A stretch of DNA of 64,000 bases, taken from an uncultured Porphyromonadaceae bacterium (GTDB taxonomy: Bacteria; Bacteroidota; Bacteroidia; Bacteroidales; Barnesiellaceae_A). Below the pieces are notes generated by a model. That model had not been told where the DNA came from and did not search any database. It saw nothing but the letters and a program-made list of their open reading frames with translations. The stretch is from assembly GCA_900538705.1 (NCBI GenBank), contig UPZG01000002.1, positions 186,001-250,000 on the forward strand, given 5' to 3'. Position numbers and translations under genes: made by a program. Positions 52,944-61,933 of the stretch are shown piece after piece (position 1 is the first letter of the stretch; every line of letters starts with the position of its first letter).

Positions 52944-54137
52944 ATGAATACAGCAATTGAAGTCAAGAACAACATCTGGTGGGTGGGAGCAAACGACCGT
53001 CGCACCCACCGCTTTGAAAATTATTGGCCTTTGCCTAAAGGAGTTGCATATAATGCCTATATCGTAAAAGATGAGAAAATAGCACTCATCGACACCATAG
53101 AGCAAGGCTTCCTCAACGACTACCTCGAGAATGTAGAAACGCTCTGCAACGGAGCTTCGCCCGAGTACCTTGTCATCAATCATATGGAGCCCGACCACTC
53201 CGGTTCTATCAAAGCCATCATCTCACGGTATCCCGACATTACCATCGTAGGCAATGCCAAAACATTTCCTATCCTCAATAACTACTATGGCTCACATTGC
53301 CAGGTTCTAGAGGTTAAAGAGGGATGCGAGATATGCCTTGGCAACCGCACGCTCACCTTCTACATGGCACCCATGCTACACTGGCCAGAAACAATGGTTA
53401 CGTATATTGCTGCCGACAAACTACTCTTCAGCGGTGATATCTTTGGAGCCTTTGGCACACTCGACGGCGGCATATTCGACGATGAGATAGACTTAGACTT
53501 TCTCGAAGAGGAGATAAGCCGATACTACTCAAACATCGTCAGCAAATATGGAGTACCGGCACAGAATGCTCTTAAGAAACTGGCTACACTCCCCATAGAG
53601 ACCATATGCGCCACTCATGGACCTATATGGCGCAGCCATATCACCGATATTATGGGGAAATACGATAAATGGAGCCGTTACGAGACAGAGCCCGGTGTTG
53701 TTGTTGCCTTCAGTTCTATGTATGGTCACACAGAAAAGATGGCCGACCTCACAGCTCGTTATCTGCGCAAAGCGGGCATACGCCACATACGCATCTACGA
53801 CACATCCAAAACACACCCGTCGTACATCATCAACGACATATTCCGATACAAAGGTGTCATATTGGGTAGCCCGGCCTACAATGGTAACATATATCCCACT
53901 ATGGAAACGCTGCTCAACGAGCTGGCTCACATGGGTATCAAGAACCACTACGTGGCTTTCCTTGCCAATAAGACTTGGGGAGGAGGGGCTCTGAAGTACT
54001 TCAAAGAGTTTGCCGAAAACATCAAATGGGAAGTTATTGACGAACCTTGCGAAGCGTGGGGCGAGCCCAAAGAGTGCGATGTGAACCATTGCCGACGTAT
54101 CGCCGAGGCTATGGCGGCCAAGCTACTACAGTCGTAA
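52944..54137 (+). CDS. Flavodiiron protein (A-type flavoprotein)
   Basis: 397 residues from ATG 52944; an in-frame longer start lies inside the previous gene and is rejected. The metallo-beta-lactamase-like domain carries the diiron ligands H80-x-E82-x-D84-H85 (NHMEPDHSG), the later His in LHWPETM, Asp in FSGDIFGAFG and His in CATHGPIW. The C-terminal flavodoxin domain (about 255-397) has SSMYGHTEKMADL as the FMN phosphate loop. Such proteins reduce O2 to water or NO to N2O and protect anaerobes. No rubredoxin is fused. Confidence 0.94.
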   Translation: MNTAIEVKNNIWWVGANDRRTHRFENYWPLPKGVAYNAYIVKDEKIALIDTIEQGFLNDYLENVETLCNGASPEYLVINHMEPDHSGSIKAIISRYPDITIVGNAKTFPILNNYYGSHCQVLEVKEGCEICLGNRTLTFYMAPMLHWPETMVTYIAADKLLFSGDIFGAFGTLDGGIFDDEIDLDFLEEEISRYYSNIVSKYGVPAQNALKKLATLPIETICATHGPIWRSHITDIMGKYDKWSRYETEPGVVVAFSSMYGHTEKMADLTARYLRKAGIRHIRIYDTSKTHPSYIINDIFRYKGVILGSPAYNGNIYPTMETLLNELAHMGIKNHYVAFLANKTWGGGALKYFKEFAENIKWEVIDEPCEAWGEPKECDVNHCRRIAEAMAAKLLQS

Positions 54138-54165
54138 TCACAAATCCCATATCATCATTCACATG

Positions 54166-54208
54166 CGGGACTGCGACGGAAAATATCCGACACAGTCCCG
54201 TAAACTTT
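54166..54208 (+). terminator. Terminator after the flavodiiron gene
   Basis: An 8-base-pair outer stem (54166-54173 with 54193-54200) and an inner CGGA/TCCG pairing are followed by AAACTTTTT. It lies 28 bases after the stop codon. Confidence 0.75.
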
Positions 54209-54333
54209 TTCCGACTAATTCTATACATACCAATGCAAGTAATATAGACTATTGGCTATACGTTTTGCTCAGGTTATAAGAATACTTACGACAATTGAAT
54301 TGCCGAAACAATATCGCCGTCCTAAGCGTAACA

Positions 54334-56031
54334 TCACCACAATATCTTGGCTGTCATCGGCCGGTATCCTGTTGATGTAAGAGTTACTATGTATGCTCCT
54401 CGAGGCCTATTGTCCATAGGCAACACTGCCTTGGTAGCTCCCGCACACAAAGGCGTAGCCAACACCGTCCTACCTGACGCATCGTACACGGCAATTTCTG
54501 CACCTTCACCTACCTCGGGAAAGATGACCATGAGATTATCGCCTTCGCGGTACAACCCGACACGCTGCTGAACCGATTTGATAACAAGCTCACTGCTCGG
54601 GTTACGATATATCTCCTCGCCATTGTCGGTGACACACAATAGTGTATAGGGTTTACCATCATGCTTTATTTGCGTATAGCCGATGCCTTCTATCCACTCG
54701 GCCTCGTAAGGGTCGGTAAGTGTCGACAATTCTATATGAAAACCATACTGCCAATCGTTTTGTAACAAAAAATAATAATCGAGGTTATCAACAATATATT
54801 CCTCGCTTATCATCCCCGACAAATCACTCATGGCTATTTTGTAGCAGCGACGAGGCTCGCCCGCCACAGTCACACTCTCTATTGCAGTCACATCTATCTG
54901 CTCGCCGACAACTGCTATTTGAGAGATACATCCCTCTTCAGGTTCTACGGCACAAGGGGCATAGTTGAAATACGACTCATTACCAGGTTGCCACGTGTAG
55001 TTGAAATAAGGAATTTCATCGCCCTCACCCCGAGCATAGATGATATTAAGCGCTTGCATGCAAGTACTCCCCAATCCGACGTATCGGACAATACCTTGCT
55101 CTGTCTCTCTCAAAGCAATACCATTCCACGAGACATATCCGGGATGCTCGGCAACTTCTTCGCACCTTATCGACAAAGTATCGCTGTCTATATCGCCAAC
55201 GAACGTCCACTCTTTGGTAGCCGTGAAGGTAGGCTCGTATGTTCCGCCCGCTGCGGCAGAAACGGCTGCTGCCGGTTGTACAAGCCGAGGTTGAGCGAAG
55301 GCCGGTTTCAGCCCGGCCGATGTCTGCGGCTCATCGCCGGTAACCGTATTACGGAATATCACCTCACCGCCATCTGTTACGTAAGCAAGGGTATATAGCC
55401 GGGACTCTTCGCGGTCTATCTTCATATAGCCTATTCCTTCGACCCACGCATCGGAATAGGGCTCAGAGATTGTGCCCATACCCGAAAATATTTCCCTGTC
55501 ATACCTGTGTGACCCGCCTTTCGCATCGGTAGCTACGCCTATGCTCTGCGACTCCAAATTGTACCGGCAACGCATCTCGCCCGATATTTCCACACTATCT
55601 TTCGAAAGAACTTTGATTCTCTTCCCATACGCGAGAGAACAAATACCGGTACATTCGTCATATACAGACAATATCACGGTAGTATCTCCCGGCTGCCAAT
55701 TATAGTCGAAATAGGTAACATCCTCACCTTCTACCGTGAAACCCAATAGGGCATATAAGTCAGAGGCACCATTATATATATTAGGAGCCAAAAATTTCAC
55801 CGTCGAATCGGTCTCTTTCAGCTCCATGCCTGCCCAAGAAAAATAGTCGGGATAAAGCTCCTCATGCCAAGGTTCTTCACATTTTATCCGCAACGTATCG
55901 CCTTGCTCGTCGCCTACATATACCCACTCTTTGGAATTGGTAAAAGTAGGTGCAGGTATAACGTCGGCAGCCATGACTGACGCAACCGAGGCCGCCGACA
56001 AGAGCATCGAAATAGTAATTGTTTTTTTCAT
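54334..56031 (-). CDS. Secreted protein with two copies of an unrecognised domain and a type IX sorting signal
   Basis: 565 residues. A signal peptide ends near VMA|AD (about residue 21). Two similar blocks of roughly 210-230 residues follow (about 27-250 and 268-470): each starts with PTFT.[SA]TKEW..VGD, contains DTL.I.CEE, YF[DN]Y.WQPG, and ends with W[VI]EGIGY....YTL..VTD.GE..[FY]RN. The last 70 or so residues (AVYDASGRTVLAT to the final KILW, with YIVTLTSTG) match a type A C-terminal sorting domain. The repeated block matches no family I know. The protein is probably exported by the type IX system at 17.6-23.8 kb. Confidence 0.82.
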   Translation of the reverse strand: MKKTITISMLLSAASVASVMAADVIPAPTFTNSKEWVYVGDEQGDTLRIKCEEPWHEELYPDYFSWAGMELKETDSTVKFLAPNIYNGASDLYALLGFTVEGEDVTYFDYNWQPGDTTVILSVYDECTGICSLAYGKRIKVLSKDSVEISGEMRCRYNLESQSIGVATDAKGGSHRYDREIFSGMGTISEPYSDAWVEGIGYMKIDREESRLYTLAYVTDGGEVIFRNTVTGDEPQTSAGLKPAFAQPRLVQPAAAVSAAAGGTYEPTFTATKEWTFVGDIDSDTLSIRCEEVAEHPGYVSWNGIALRETEQGIVRYVGLGSTCMQALNIIYARGEGDEIPYFNYTWQPGNESYFNYAPCAVEPEEGCISQIAVVGEQIDVTAIESVTVAGEPRRCYKIAMSDLSGMISEEYIVDNLDYYFLLQNDWQYGFHIELSTLTDPYEAEWIEGIGYTQIKHDGKPYTLLCVTDNGEEIYRNPSSELVIKSVQQRVGLYREGDNLMVIFPEVGEGAEIAVYDASGRTVLATPLCAGATKAVLPMDNRPRGAYIVTLTSTGYRPMTAKILW

Positions 56032-56649
56032 AGGCTTTCGTTTTTCAGGGTTATAGATATTTGCTATTTGCTTTACGAGATATAAGTTTCAACAGGAACA
56101 AAATCTACGTTGTCTTTATCTTCTTCATGCAAGGTTGCTTCTTTACTGCAAAACCAGAGGATATGACTTTCATACCCACAGCTTTGGTTTTATTTCAAAG
56201 CCATCTTTATCATGACATTGCAAGCTATATTTTACAGCATAAATATAAAAAACAAAAAACACACAACAAGCATAAAATGTAAAACAATTATTTATTTTAT
56301 ACTATTTTACACTTTCTAAAACAAATCGGTCCTATTTCCACCAACACAACAATTAAATTCAGAAACGAAGTACTGGAAGGCAAAATTTTCTGGCACATCA
56401 CATTCGATATTCCTCATTCTTGTTTTCCGACGAAAAAATAGAGTCATTCACATATGAACTGCCAATTGGTACTACACGTCTCAAGTAAGCCATTCGATGA
56501 GACAACAATACAGATGTCGTGGGTTAAAAATATTCAAATCTGCTCTGAACAATTGTTTTATTATTGCTTTTTATGATTTGGCATTTCCTTTCTACCCTTT
56601 GGCAAAAGGAAATATATTGTACATTTGCATAAACGTAACAGGCAAGAGT
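56032..56649. other. 618-base intergenic region
   Basis: Between divergent genes. The central 250 bases are strongly AT-rich. The right end contains the promoter for the DUF1573 pair (56598-56627). On the minus strand I found no TAnnTTTG box for the sorting-signal gene. No RNA gene, repeat array or protein frame is convincing. Confidence 0.5.
56598..56627 (+). promoter_or_regulatory. Promoter of the DUF1573-meaB unit
   Basis: TTTG at 56598-56601 and TACATTTG at 56620-56627 are 18 bases apart. Transcription would begin near 56633, about 17 bases before the ATG at 56650. Confidence 0.6.
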
Positions 56650-57039
56650 ATGAGAAAAAAACTATTATGGCTTTTTTGTATTGTCGTGCTGTCATACGTT
56701 ACCGCAGCGGCTGCCGGAAAGGCTGAAATAACTTTCGAAAAACCGTTATACGACTTTGGCAGGGTAGACGAAAAGGGCGGCGAGGTATCGCACGATTTTC
56801 TTTTTACCAACACGGGAGACGAGCCGTTGGTAATATATGAGATAAATACCAACTGTGGTTGCACTACTGCGCAATTTCCGCTTGCTCCCATTCTGCCCGG
56901 CGAAAAAGAAAAAATTACCATCGTTTTCTCACCCGAGGGGAATCCTGGCGAATTTGCTAAAGAGATTATCGTAAAAAGCAACGCCAACAAGAAAAAAACA
57001 CGCCTTTACATAAGAGGTGCCGTTTTCCCCAAACAATAA
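56650..57039 (+). CDS. DUF1573 protein, single domain, exported
   Basis: 129 residues from ATG 56650, just after a matching promoter; a longer frame from 56497 would begin upstream of that promoter. The signal peptide ends near residue 22 (AAAAG). One DUF1573 Ig-like domain follows, with the family pattern YDFGRVDEKGGEVSHDFLFTN and the conserved turn TNCGCTTAQ, then ILPGEKEKITIVF. The role is not known. It is 9 bases from the next DUF1573 gene. Confidence 0.85.
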   Translation: MRKKLLWLFCIVVLSYVTAAAAGKAEITFEKPLYDFGRVDEKGGEVSHDFLFTNTGDEPLVIYEINTNCGCTTAQFPLAPILPGEKEKITIVFSPEGNPGEFAKEIIVKSNANKKKTRLYIRGAVFPKQ

Positions 57040-57048
57040 GATTGCATT

Positions 57049-58143
57049 ATGAAGAAGAGTTTTGTCTTTGCAGCAGTGTGTGCAGTTGTGACAGGGTGCT
57101 CAGCCTTGGCACAACCGGTCATGAAGTTCGAGGAGAAGAGCCACAATTTCGGCATTTTCGACGAAGCAATAGAGACCGTCAGCTATAATTTTGAGTTTAC
57201 CAACACAGGCAATGAACCGTTGGTGATAAAAAACGTGCGTACGACATGCGGCTGTACGGCTTCTGAATATACACAAACACCTGTTGCTCCAGGAGCAAAA
57301 GGTTCGATAAAAGTTACCTACAATGCCATAGGCCGACCGGGACGCTTCAGCAAAGGCATTTATGTATATGCCAACTCGCAACCCGAACGCTCCATACTGC
57401 GTATTACGGGCGAAGTAGTAAAAGGCGACCATCCGCAATCGGTACTATATGCCTACAAGATAGGAAATCTGAAGCTAAAGACATTACACATACCTCTCTC
57501 GAAAGTAGTGAAAGGTAAAACGTCGAGCGGCTTCATAGAAGTAATCAACGCCTCGCAAGATACCCTTTGTCCTGTTGCCACAAACATACCGAAACATATA
57601 CGTGCCCGCATAGTACCCGATACCCTGCTGCCCGGCGAAGAGGGACGGCTTGTTATCACCTACAACCCCGACGCGATTGACGACTGGGGCTACCGTCGCG
57701 ATGAATTTACCATGGCAGGAGTAACGGCCGACAACAAACCGCTCTCGGAAGCCGAATATAAAACCATCAGCGTATCGGCTACGATTACCGACGACTTCGA
57801 CAGCATGAGCGAAGAAGAGAAAGCCAACGCGCCCATCCTGGTGACAGGCAAGAGAATTGTCGATTTCGGTATCGTAACAGGCAGTCAAAAAGTACGACAA
57901 ATCATCTATATAGCCAACGTCGGCTATTCACCGCTTATCATCCGCAAAGTGCGCAATGAAAATGCCGTAATAACGGCCAAACCGAAAAAAACGACACTCA
58001 AACCGGGACAATCTACTCAACTTATCATAGAGATAGACCCCAAACGTGCCCACTCAAATTTATTGCTGAGCGACATATATATCGTGAGCAACGACCCCAC
58101 AAACTCGTCGCAGCAGATACGTATAACAGCCGAATTTCAATAA
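57049..58143 (+). CDS. DUF1573 protein, multi-domain, exported
   Basis: 364 residues. Signal peptide ending ALA|Q. The N-terminal DUF1573 domain (about 27-125) has HNFGIFDEAIETVSYNFEFTN and TTCGCTASEY; a middle region (130-260) and a second Ig-like domain (about 270-364, IVDFGIVTGSQKVRQIIYIANVG) follow, the last without the Cys pair. The tandem with the smaller DUF1573 gene and the 21-base gap to meaB suggest one transcript. An envelope role is likely, function unknown. Confidence 0.87.
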   Translation: MKKSFVFAAVCAVVTGCSALAQPVMKFEEKSHNFGIFDEAIETVSYNFEFTNTGNEPLVIKNVRTTCGCTASEYTQTPVAPGAKGSIKVTYNAIGRPGRFSKGIYVYANSQPERSILRITGEVVKGDHPQSVLYAYKIGNLKLKTLHIPLSKVVKGKTSSGFIEVINASQDTLCPVATNIPKHIRARIVPDTLLPGEEGRLVITYNPDAIDDWGYRRDEFTMAGVTADNKPLSEAEYKTISVSATITDDFDSMSEEEKANAPILVTGKRIVDFGIVTGSQKVRQIIYIANVGYSPLIIRKVRNENAVITAKPKKTTLKPGQSTQLIIEIDPKRAHSNLLLSDIYIVSNDPTNSSQQIRITAEFQ

Positions 58144-58164
58144 CACCAAACACTCACAGAAAAG

Positions 58165-59262
58165 ATGGAACACCCCGAGAACGACTGCCAATATGAAGGC
58201 CTCACCGTAAACAAAGGTATAGAACAACCGCCCTCGATAAATCCGTATCTCAAACGTACACACCGCCGCCGGCTATACACTGCCGGTGAGTATGTAGAAG
58301 GCATTATAAAAGGCGATGTATCGATGCTGAGCCAAGCTGTCACGCTGGTAGAAAGCAACTTGTACGAACACCGTTCACTCGCTCAAGAGGTGATAGAGAA
58401 GTGCCTCCCGCACACTTGTCAATCGGTACGTATAGGCATTACCGGCGTACCGGGAGCCGGCAAAAGTACTTCAATCGACGTTTTTGGGCTGCACGTACTG
58501 CGCAACCCCGGCAACAAGCTTGCCGTACTTGCCATAGACCCCAGCAGCGAGCGCTCTAAGGGTAGTATTCTGGGCGACAAGACCCGCATGGAGAAGCTGT
58601 CGGTACACCCGGCTGCATTTATCCGCCCCAGCCCATCGGCAGGTTCGTTGGGCGGTGTGGCACGAAAGACCCGCGAGACCATCGTGCTGTGCGAGGCTGC
58701 CGGATATAACAACATCTTCGTCGAGACCGTAGGTGTAGGACAGAGCGAAACTGCCGTCCACTCGATGGTCGACTTTTTCCTGCTCATCCAACTGGCCGGC
58801 ACCGGCGACGAGCTGCAAGGTATAAAGCGAGGTATTATGGAAATGGCCGACGGCATTGTCATAAACAAAGCCGATGGCAATAACATAGAACGCGCCAAGC
58901 TGGCACAAGCTCAGTTCAGAAATGCCCTGCACCTATTCCCGCTGCCTCCGTCGGGCTGGACCCCGAAGGTGCTTACCTACTCGGGATACTACGAGATAGG
59001 CATCGACGAGATATGGCAAATGATAAACGACTATCTCGATTTTGTACACAAGAACGGTTATTTCGAGCATCGCAGGCAGGAACAAGCCAAATACTGGATG
59101 TACGAAACTATCGACGAGCAATTGCGCAACAACTTCTATAACAATCCCATCATCAAAGAGATGCTCGAAGAAAAAGAAGAGCGCATCCTCAATAATACAC
59201 AAACATCGTTTACTGCGGCGCACGACGTTTTGGAATATTACTTCCGCCACAAAGAACAATAG
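58165..59262 (+). CDS. meaB: Methylmalonyl-CoA mutase-associated GTPase MeaB
   Basis: 365 residues. G1 GVPGAGKST at residues 94-102, the Mg-binding Asp in AIDPSS, RPSPSAGSLGG, the VETVGVGQSE motif and the guanine-specificity NKADG all match MeaB/ArgK G3E-family GTPases. MeaB guards cofactor loading of methylmalonyl-CoA mutase, an enzyme of the succinate-propionate route common in Bacteroidales. The mutase genes are not in the window. The C-terminal helical extension is the usual dimerisation arm. A terminator-like hairpin follows. Confidence 0.95.
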   Translation: MEHPENDCQYEGLTVNKGIEQPPSINPYLKRTHRRRLYTAGEYVEGIIKGDVSMLSQAVTLVESNLYEHRSLAQEVIEKCLPHTCQSVRIGITGVPGAGKSTSIDVFGLHVLRNPGNKLAVLAIDPSSERSKGSILGDKTRMEKLSVHPAAFIRPSPSAGSLGGVARKTRETIVLCEAAGYNNIFVETVGVGQSETAVHSMVDFFLLIQLAGTGDELQGIKRGIMEMADGIVINKADGNNIERAKLAQAQFRNALHLFPLPPSGWTPKVLTYSGYYEIGIDEIWQMINDYLDFVHKNGYFEHRRQEQAKYWMYETIDEQLRNNFYNNPIIKEMLEEKEERILNNTQTSFTAAHDVLEYYFRHKEQ

Positions 59263-59358
59263 AAGATGCATATAACCGGGGATATCCACTCCCCTCTTAC
59301 GGATAAAGCATTACTGCAAACAGCCGGTAATACGTTGCCGAACAATTTACTTATTATC

Positions 59359-59397
59359 TCGGGCATAAAAAGCAGCTATTCGCTTTTTTATGCCCGA
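59359..59397 (+). terminator. Terminator after meaB
   Basis: A 15-base-pair stem with one bulge (59359-59373 with 59382-59397) around an 8-base loop includes a T-run in its right arm. It lies 97 bases after meaB and just before the thrA -7 box. Confidence 0.7.
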
Positions 59398-59406
59398 TGT
59401 TTATAT

Positions 59407-59414
59407 TAACTTTG
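59407..59414 (+). promoter_or_regulatory. -7 box of the thrA-apbE operon
   Basis: TAACTTTG matches the consensus. The matching -33 position falls inside the upstream hairpin and reads only TTT. The leader to the ATG at 59498 is about 78 bases; I found no threonine/isoleucine-rich leader peptide. Confidence 0.5.
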
Positions 59415-59497
59415 CACGCCCTTAGGGGAAAGCTATCACGCGGAGGTGTGTCGTAGTGCACAGCCCCATAAAAAATATATCAATTTCGGGATAACCA

Positions 59498-61933
59498 ATG
59501 AAAGTACTGAAATTTGGCGGCACCTCGGTAGGTACCGTAGAAAGCATCAAAAATGTAAAGAAAATCGTAGAGCAATGTTGCGAGCCGGTCATTGTAGTGG
59601 TATCGGCTCTGGGTGGCATTACAGACAAACTGATAGAGACAGCTCACAAAGCATGCAACCGCGATGAGAGCTATAAAGAAAACATGCAAGCCATACGCGA
59701 GCGGCATATGCAAGTCATCGCCGGTGTAGTACCCCAAGCACACCGCGACGAGATAGAAGAGAAAACCGGCCAGATGCTCGACGAGCTGGACAACATATAT
59801 CACGGTATATTCCTCATTAAAGACCTATCACCCAAAACGCTCAACGCCATTGTAAGTTACGGCGAACGTCTATCATCGACCATTATCAGCAAAGTAATAA
59901 AAGACGCCGAGCTTTTCGACTCTCGTGAATATATCAAGACGGTACCTCAATTCAACAAGCACATCGTCGACTTTGACACGACCAACCGCCTCATCCGCGA
60001 GCACTTTTGCCGTCTGCCCCGCGTGGCTTTACTACCGGGCTTTATCTCGGCCGACAAAGTGACCGATGACACTACCAATTTGGGACGAGGAGGCTCGGAC
60101 TACACAGCTGCCATACTTGCAGCTGCTCTCGATGCTGATAAATTGGAGATATGGACCGATGTAGACGGATTCATGACAGCCGATCCACGAGTTATCAACT
60201 CGGCCTATGTTATAGACCACCTCTCGTTTACCGAGGCAATGGAGTTATGCAATTTCGGTGCCAAAGTCATATACCCGCCCACGATATATCCGGTATTTCA
60301 CAAGAACATTCCTATCGTCATCAAGAATACGTTCAACCCCGACGCTCCGGGTACACTCATCAGCAACACGGAACAAATGCCTACGGGTAAAACCATAAAA
60401 GGTATATCGTCTATCAACGACACAAGCCTCATCACCGTCACGGGCTTGGGTATGGTTGGTGTCGTGGGTATCAATTCGCGCATTTTCAACTCGCTTGCCC
60501 AGTCGGGCGTGAGTGTGTTCCTGGTATCACAAGCTTCGTCAGAAAACAATACGACATTTGCCGTACGTAATGCCGATGCCGACCTTGCGGTTGAAGTTCT
60601 TAACAAAGAGTTTGCCACTGAAATAGCCTTAGGTGAAATAAGTCCGGCACGCGCAGAAAAGGGTCTTGCCACCGTCGCTATCGTAGGCGAGAATATGAAG
60701 AACCGACCCGGTATTGCCGGTAAACTGTTTGGTACACTGGGACGCAGCGGTATCAATATCATCGCCTGTGCACAAGGTGCCCAGGAAAAAAACATATCGT
60801 TCGTCATAGAGAGTGGCAGCTTGCGCAAAGCGCTGAATGCCATACACGACTCGTTTTTCCTCTCAACCTCGCAGGTACTCAACCTCTTTGTTATGGGCGT
60901 AGGCAGCGTAGGCGGCGACTTGCTGAAACAAATAGCTAAACAACAACAGAACCTAATCAAAAACAAAGCGCTCTGCCTGCGCGTCGTTGGTATTGCCAAT
61001 TCAAAAAAGTGCATCTTCAACCGCAATGGTATAGAGATAGAGCGCTACAAAGAGTTGTTGGCTGAATCGGAGACTGTTTCTTCGCCCGAATATTTCAAGG
61101 AGCAGATTCTGCAAATGAATATATTCAACGCTGTCTTTGTAGACTGTACCGACAGTGCCGAAGTGGCAGCGCTTTACTACGACTTGCTCGACAATAACGT
61201 ATCGGTGGTAGCAGCCAACAAGATAGCTACCTCTGGCAGCTACGACAGCTATATCAGGCTCAAAGAGACGGCAGCCCGTCGCGATGTAAAATTCCTCTTC
61301 GAGACAAACGTGGGTGCAGGATTGCCTATTATCAACACTATCAATGCCCTTATCAACAGTGGCGACAATATTCTGCGTATCGAGGCTGTACTCTCCGGCT
61401 CACTTAACTTCATCTTCAATACCATCAGCGAACAAATACCCTTAAGCCGCGCCATAGAGATGGCTCGCGAAGCCGGATATAGCGAGCCCGACCCTCGCAT
61501 CGACCTCAGCGGGCAGGATGTTGTACGCAAATTGGTCATTCTGGCACGTGAAGCCGGTTACGTTATGGAACAAAAAGATATAGTACGTAGCCAATTTATC
61601 CCCGAAGAGTACTTTAAAGGCAGCATTGAGGAGTTTATGCAACGAATCAAGCAGTTAGACGCCGACTTTGAGACACGCCGCCGCCAACTCTCGGAAGAAG
61701 GTAAACGCATGCGCTACGTCGCTACCTTTGTCGATGGTAAAGCCGAAGTAGGATTGCAGGCTGTAGACAGCCGCCACCCCTTCTATCACCTCGAAGGGAG
61801 CAACAACGTGATACTTATCACCACCGAGCGTTACAAAGAATACCCAATGATTATCAAAGGATACGGCGCAGGTTCGGCCGTTACTGCAGCAGGTGTCTTT
61901 GCCGACATCATCAGTATTGCCAACATACGATAA
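59498..61933 (+). CDS. thrA: Bifunctional aspartate kinase / homoserine dehydrogenase
   Basis: 811 residues. The aspartokinase domain (about 1-290) has KFGGTS at 5-10, GGSDYTAAI and DVDGFMTADPR; two ACT regulatory domains follow (about 310-460, with LGMVGVVGINSRIF and ENMKNRPGIAGKLF). The homoserine dehydrogenase domain (about 465-811) begins with FVMGVGSVGGDLL (NAD(P) site) and shows GAGLPIINT and the GSLNFIF catalytic segment. It catalyses the first and third steps of threonine/methionine synthesis and is probably feedback-controlled by threonine. It overlaps apbE by one base. Confidence 0.96.
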   Translation: MKVLKFGGTSVGTVESIKNVKKIVEQCCEPVIVVVSALGGITDKLIETAHKACNRDESYKENMQAIRERHMQVIAGVVPQAHRDEIEEKTGQMLDELDNIYHGIFLIKDLSPKTLNAIVSYGERLSSTIISKVIKDAELFDSREYIKTVPQFNKHIVDFDTTNRLIREHFCRLPRVALLPGFISADKVTDDTTNLGRGGSDYTAAILAAALDADKLEIWTDVDGFMTADPRVINSAYVIDHLSFTEAMELCNFGAKVIYPPTIYPVFHKNIPIVIKNTFNPDAPGTLISNTEQMPTGKTIKGISSINDTSLITVTGLGMVGVVGINSRIFNSLAQSGVSVFLVSQASSENNTTFAVRNADADLAVEVLNKEFATEIALGEISPARAEKGLATVAIVGENMKNRPGIAGKLFGTLGRSGINIIACAQGAQEKNISFVIESGSLRKALNAIHDSFFLSTSQVLNLFVMGVGSVGGDLLKQIAKQQQNLIKNKALCLRVVGIANSKKCIFNRNGIEIERYKELLAESETVSSPEYFKEQILQMNIFNAVFVDCTDSAEVAALYYDLLDNNVSVVAANKIATSGSYDSYIRLKETAARRDVKFLFETNVGAGLPIINTINALINSGDNILRIEAVLSGSLNFIFNTISEQIPLSRAIEMAREAGYSEPDPRIDLSGQDVVRKLVILAREAGYVMEQKDIVRSQFIPEEYFKGSIEEFMQRIKQLDADFETRRRQLSEEGKRMRYVATFVDGKAEVGLQAVDSRHPFYHLEGSNNVILITTERYKEYPMIIKGYGAGSAVTAAGVFADIISIANIR

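Noticed and set aside
59421..59497. thrA leader as an attenuator with leader peptide
   Set aside because: No short frame rich in Thr or Ile and no pair of competing hairpins was found.
60298..61026. 242-codon minus-strand open frame inside thrA
   Set aside because: Fully antisense to the conserved ACT and dehydrogenase domains, with no recognisable product.
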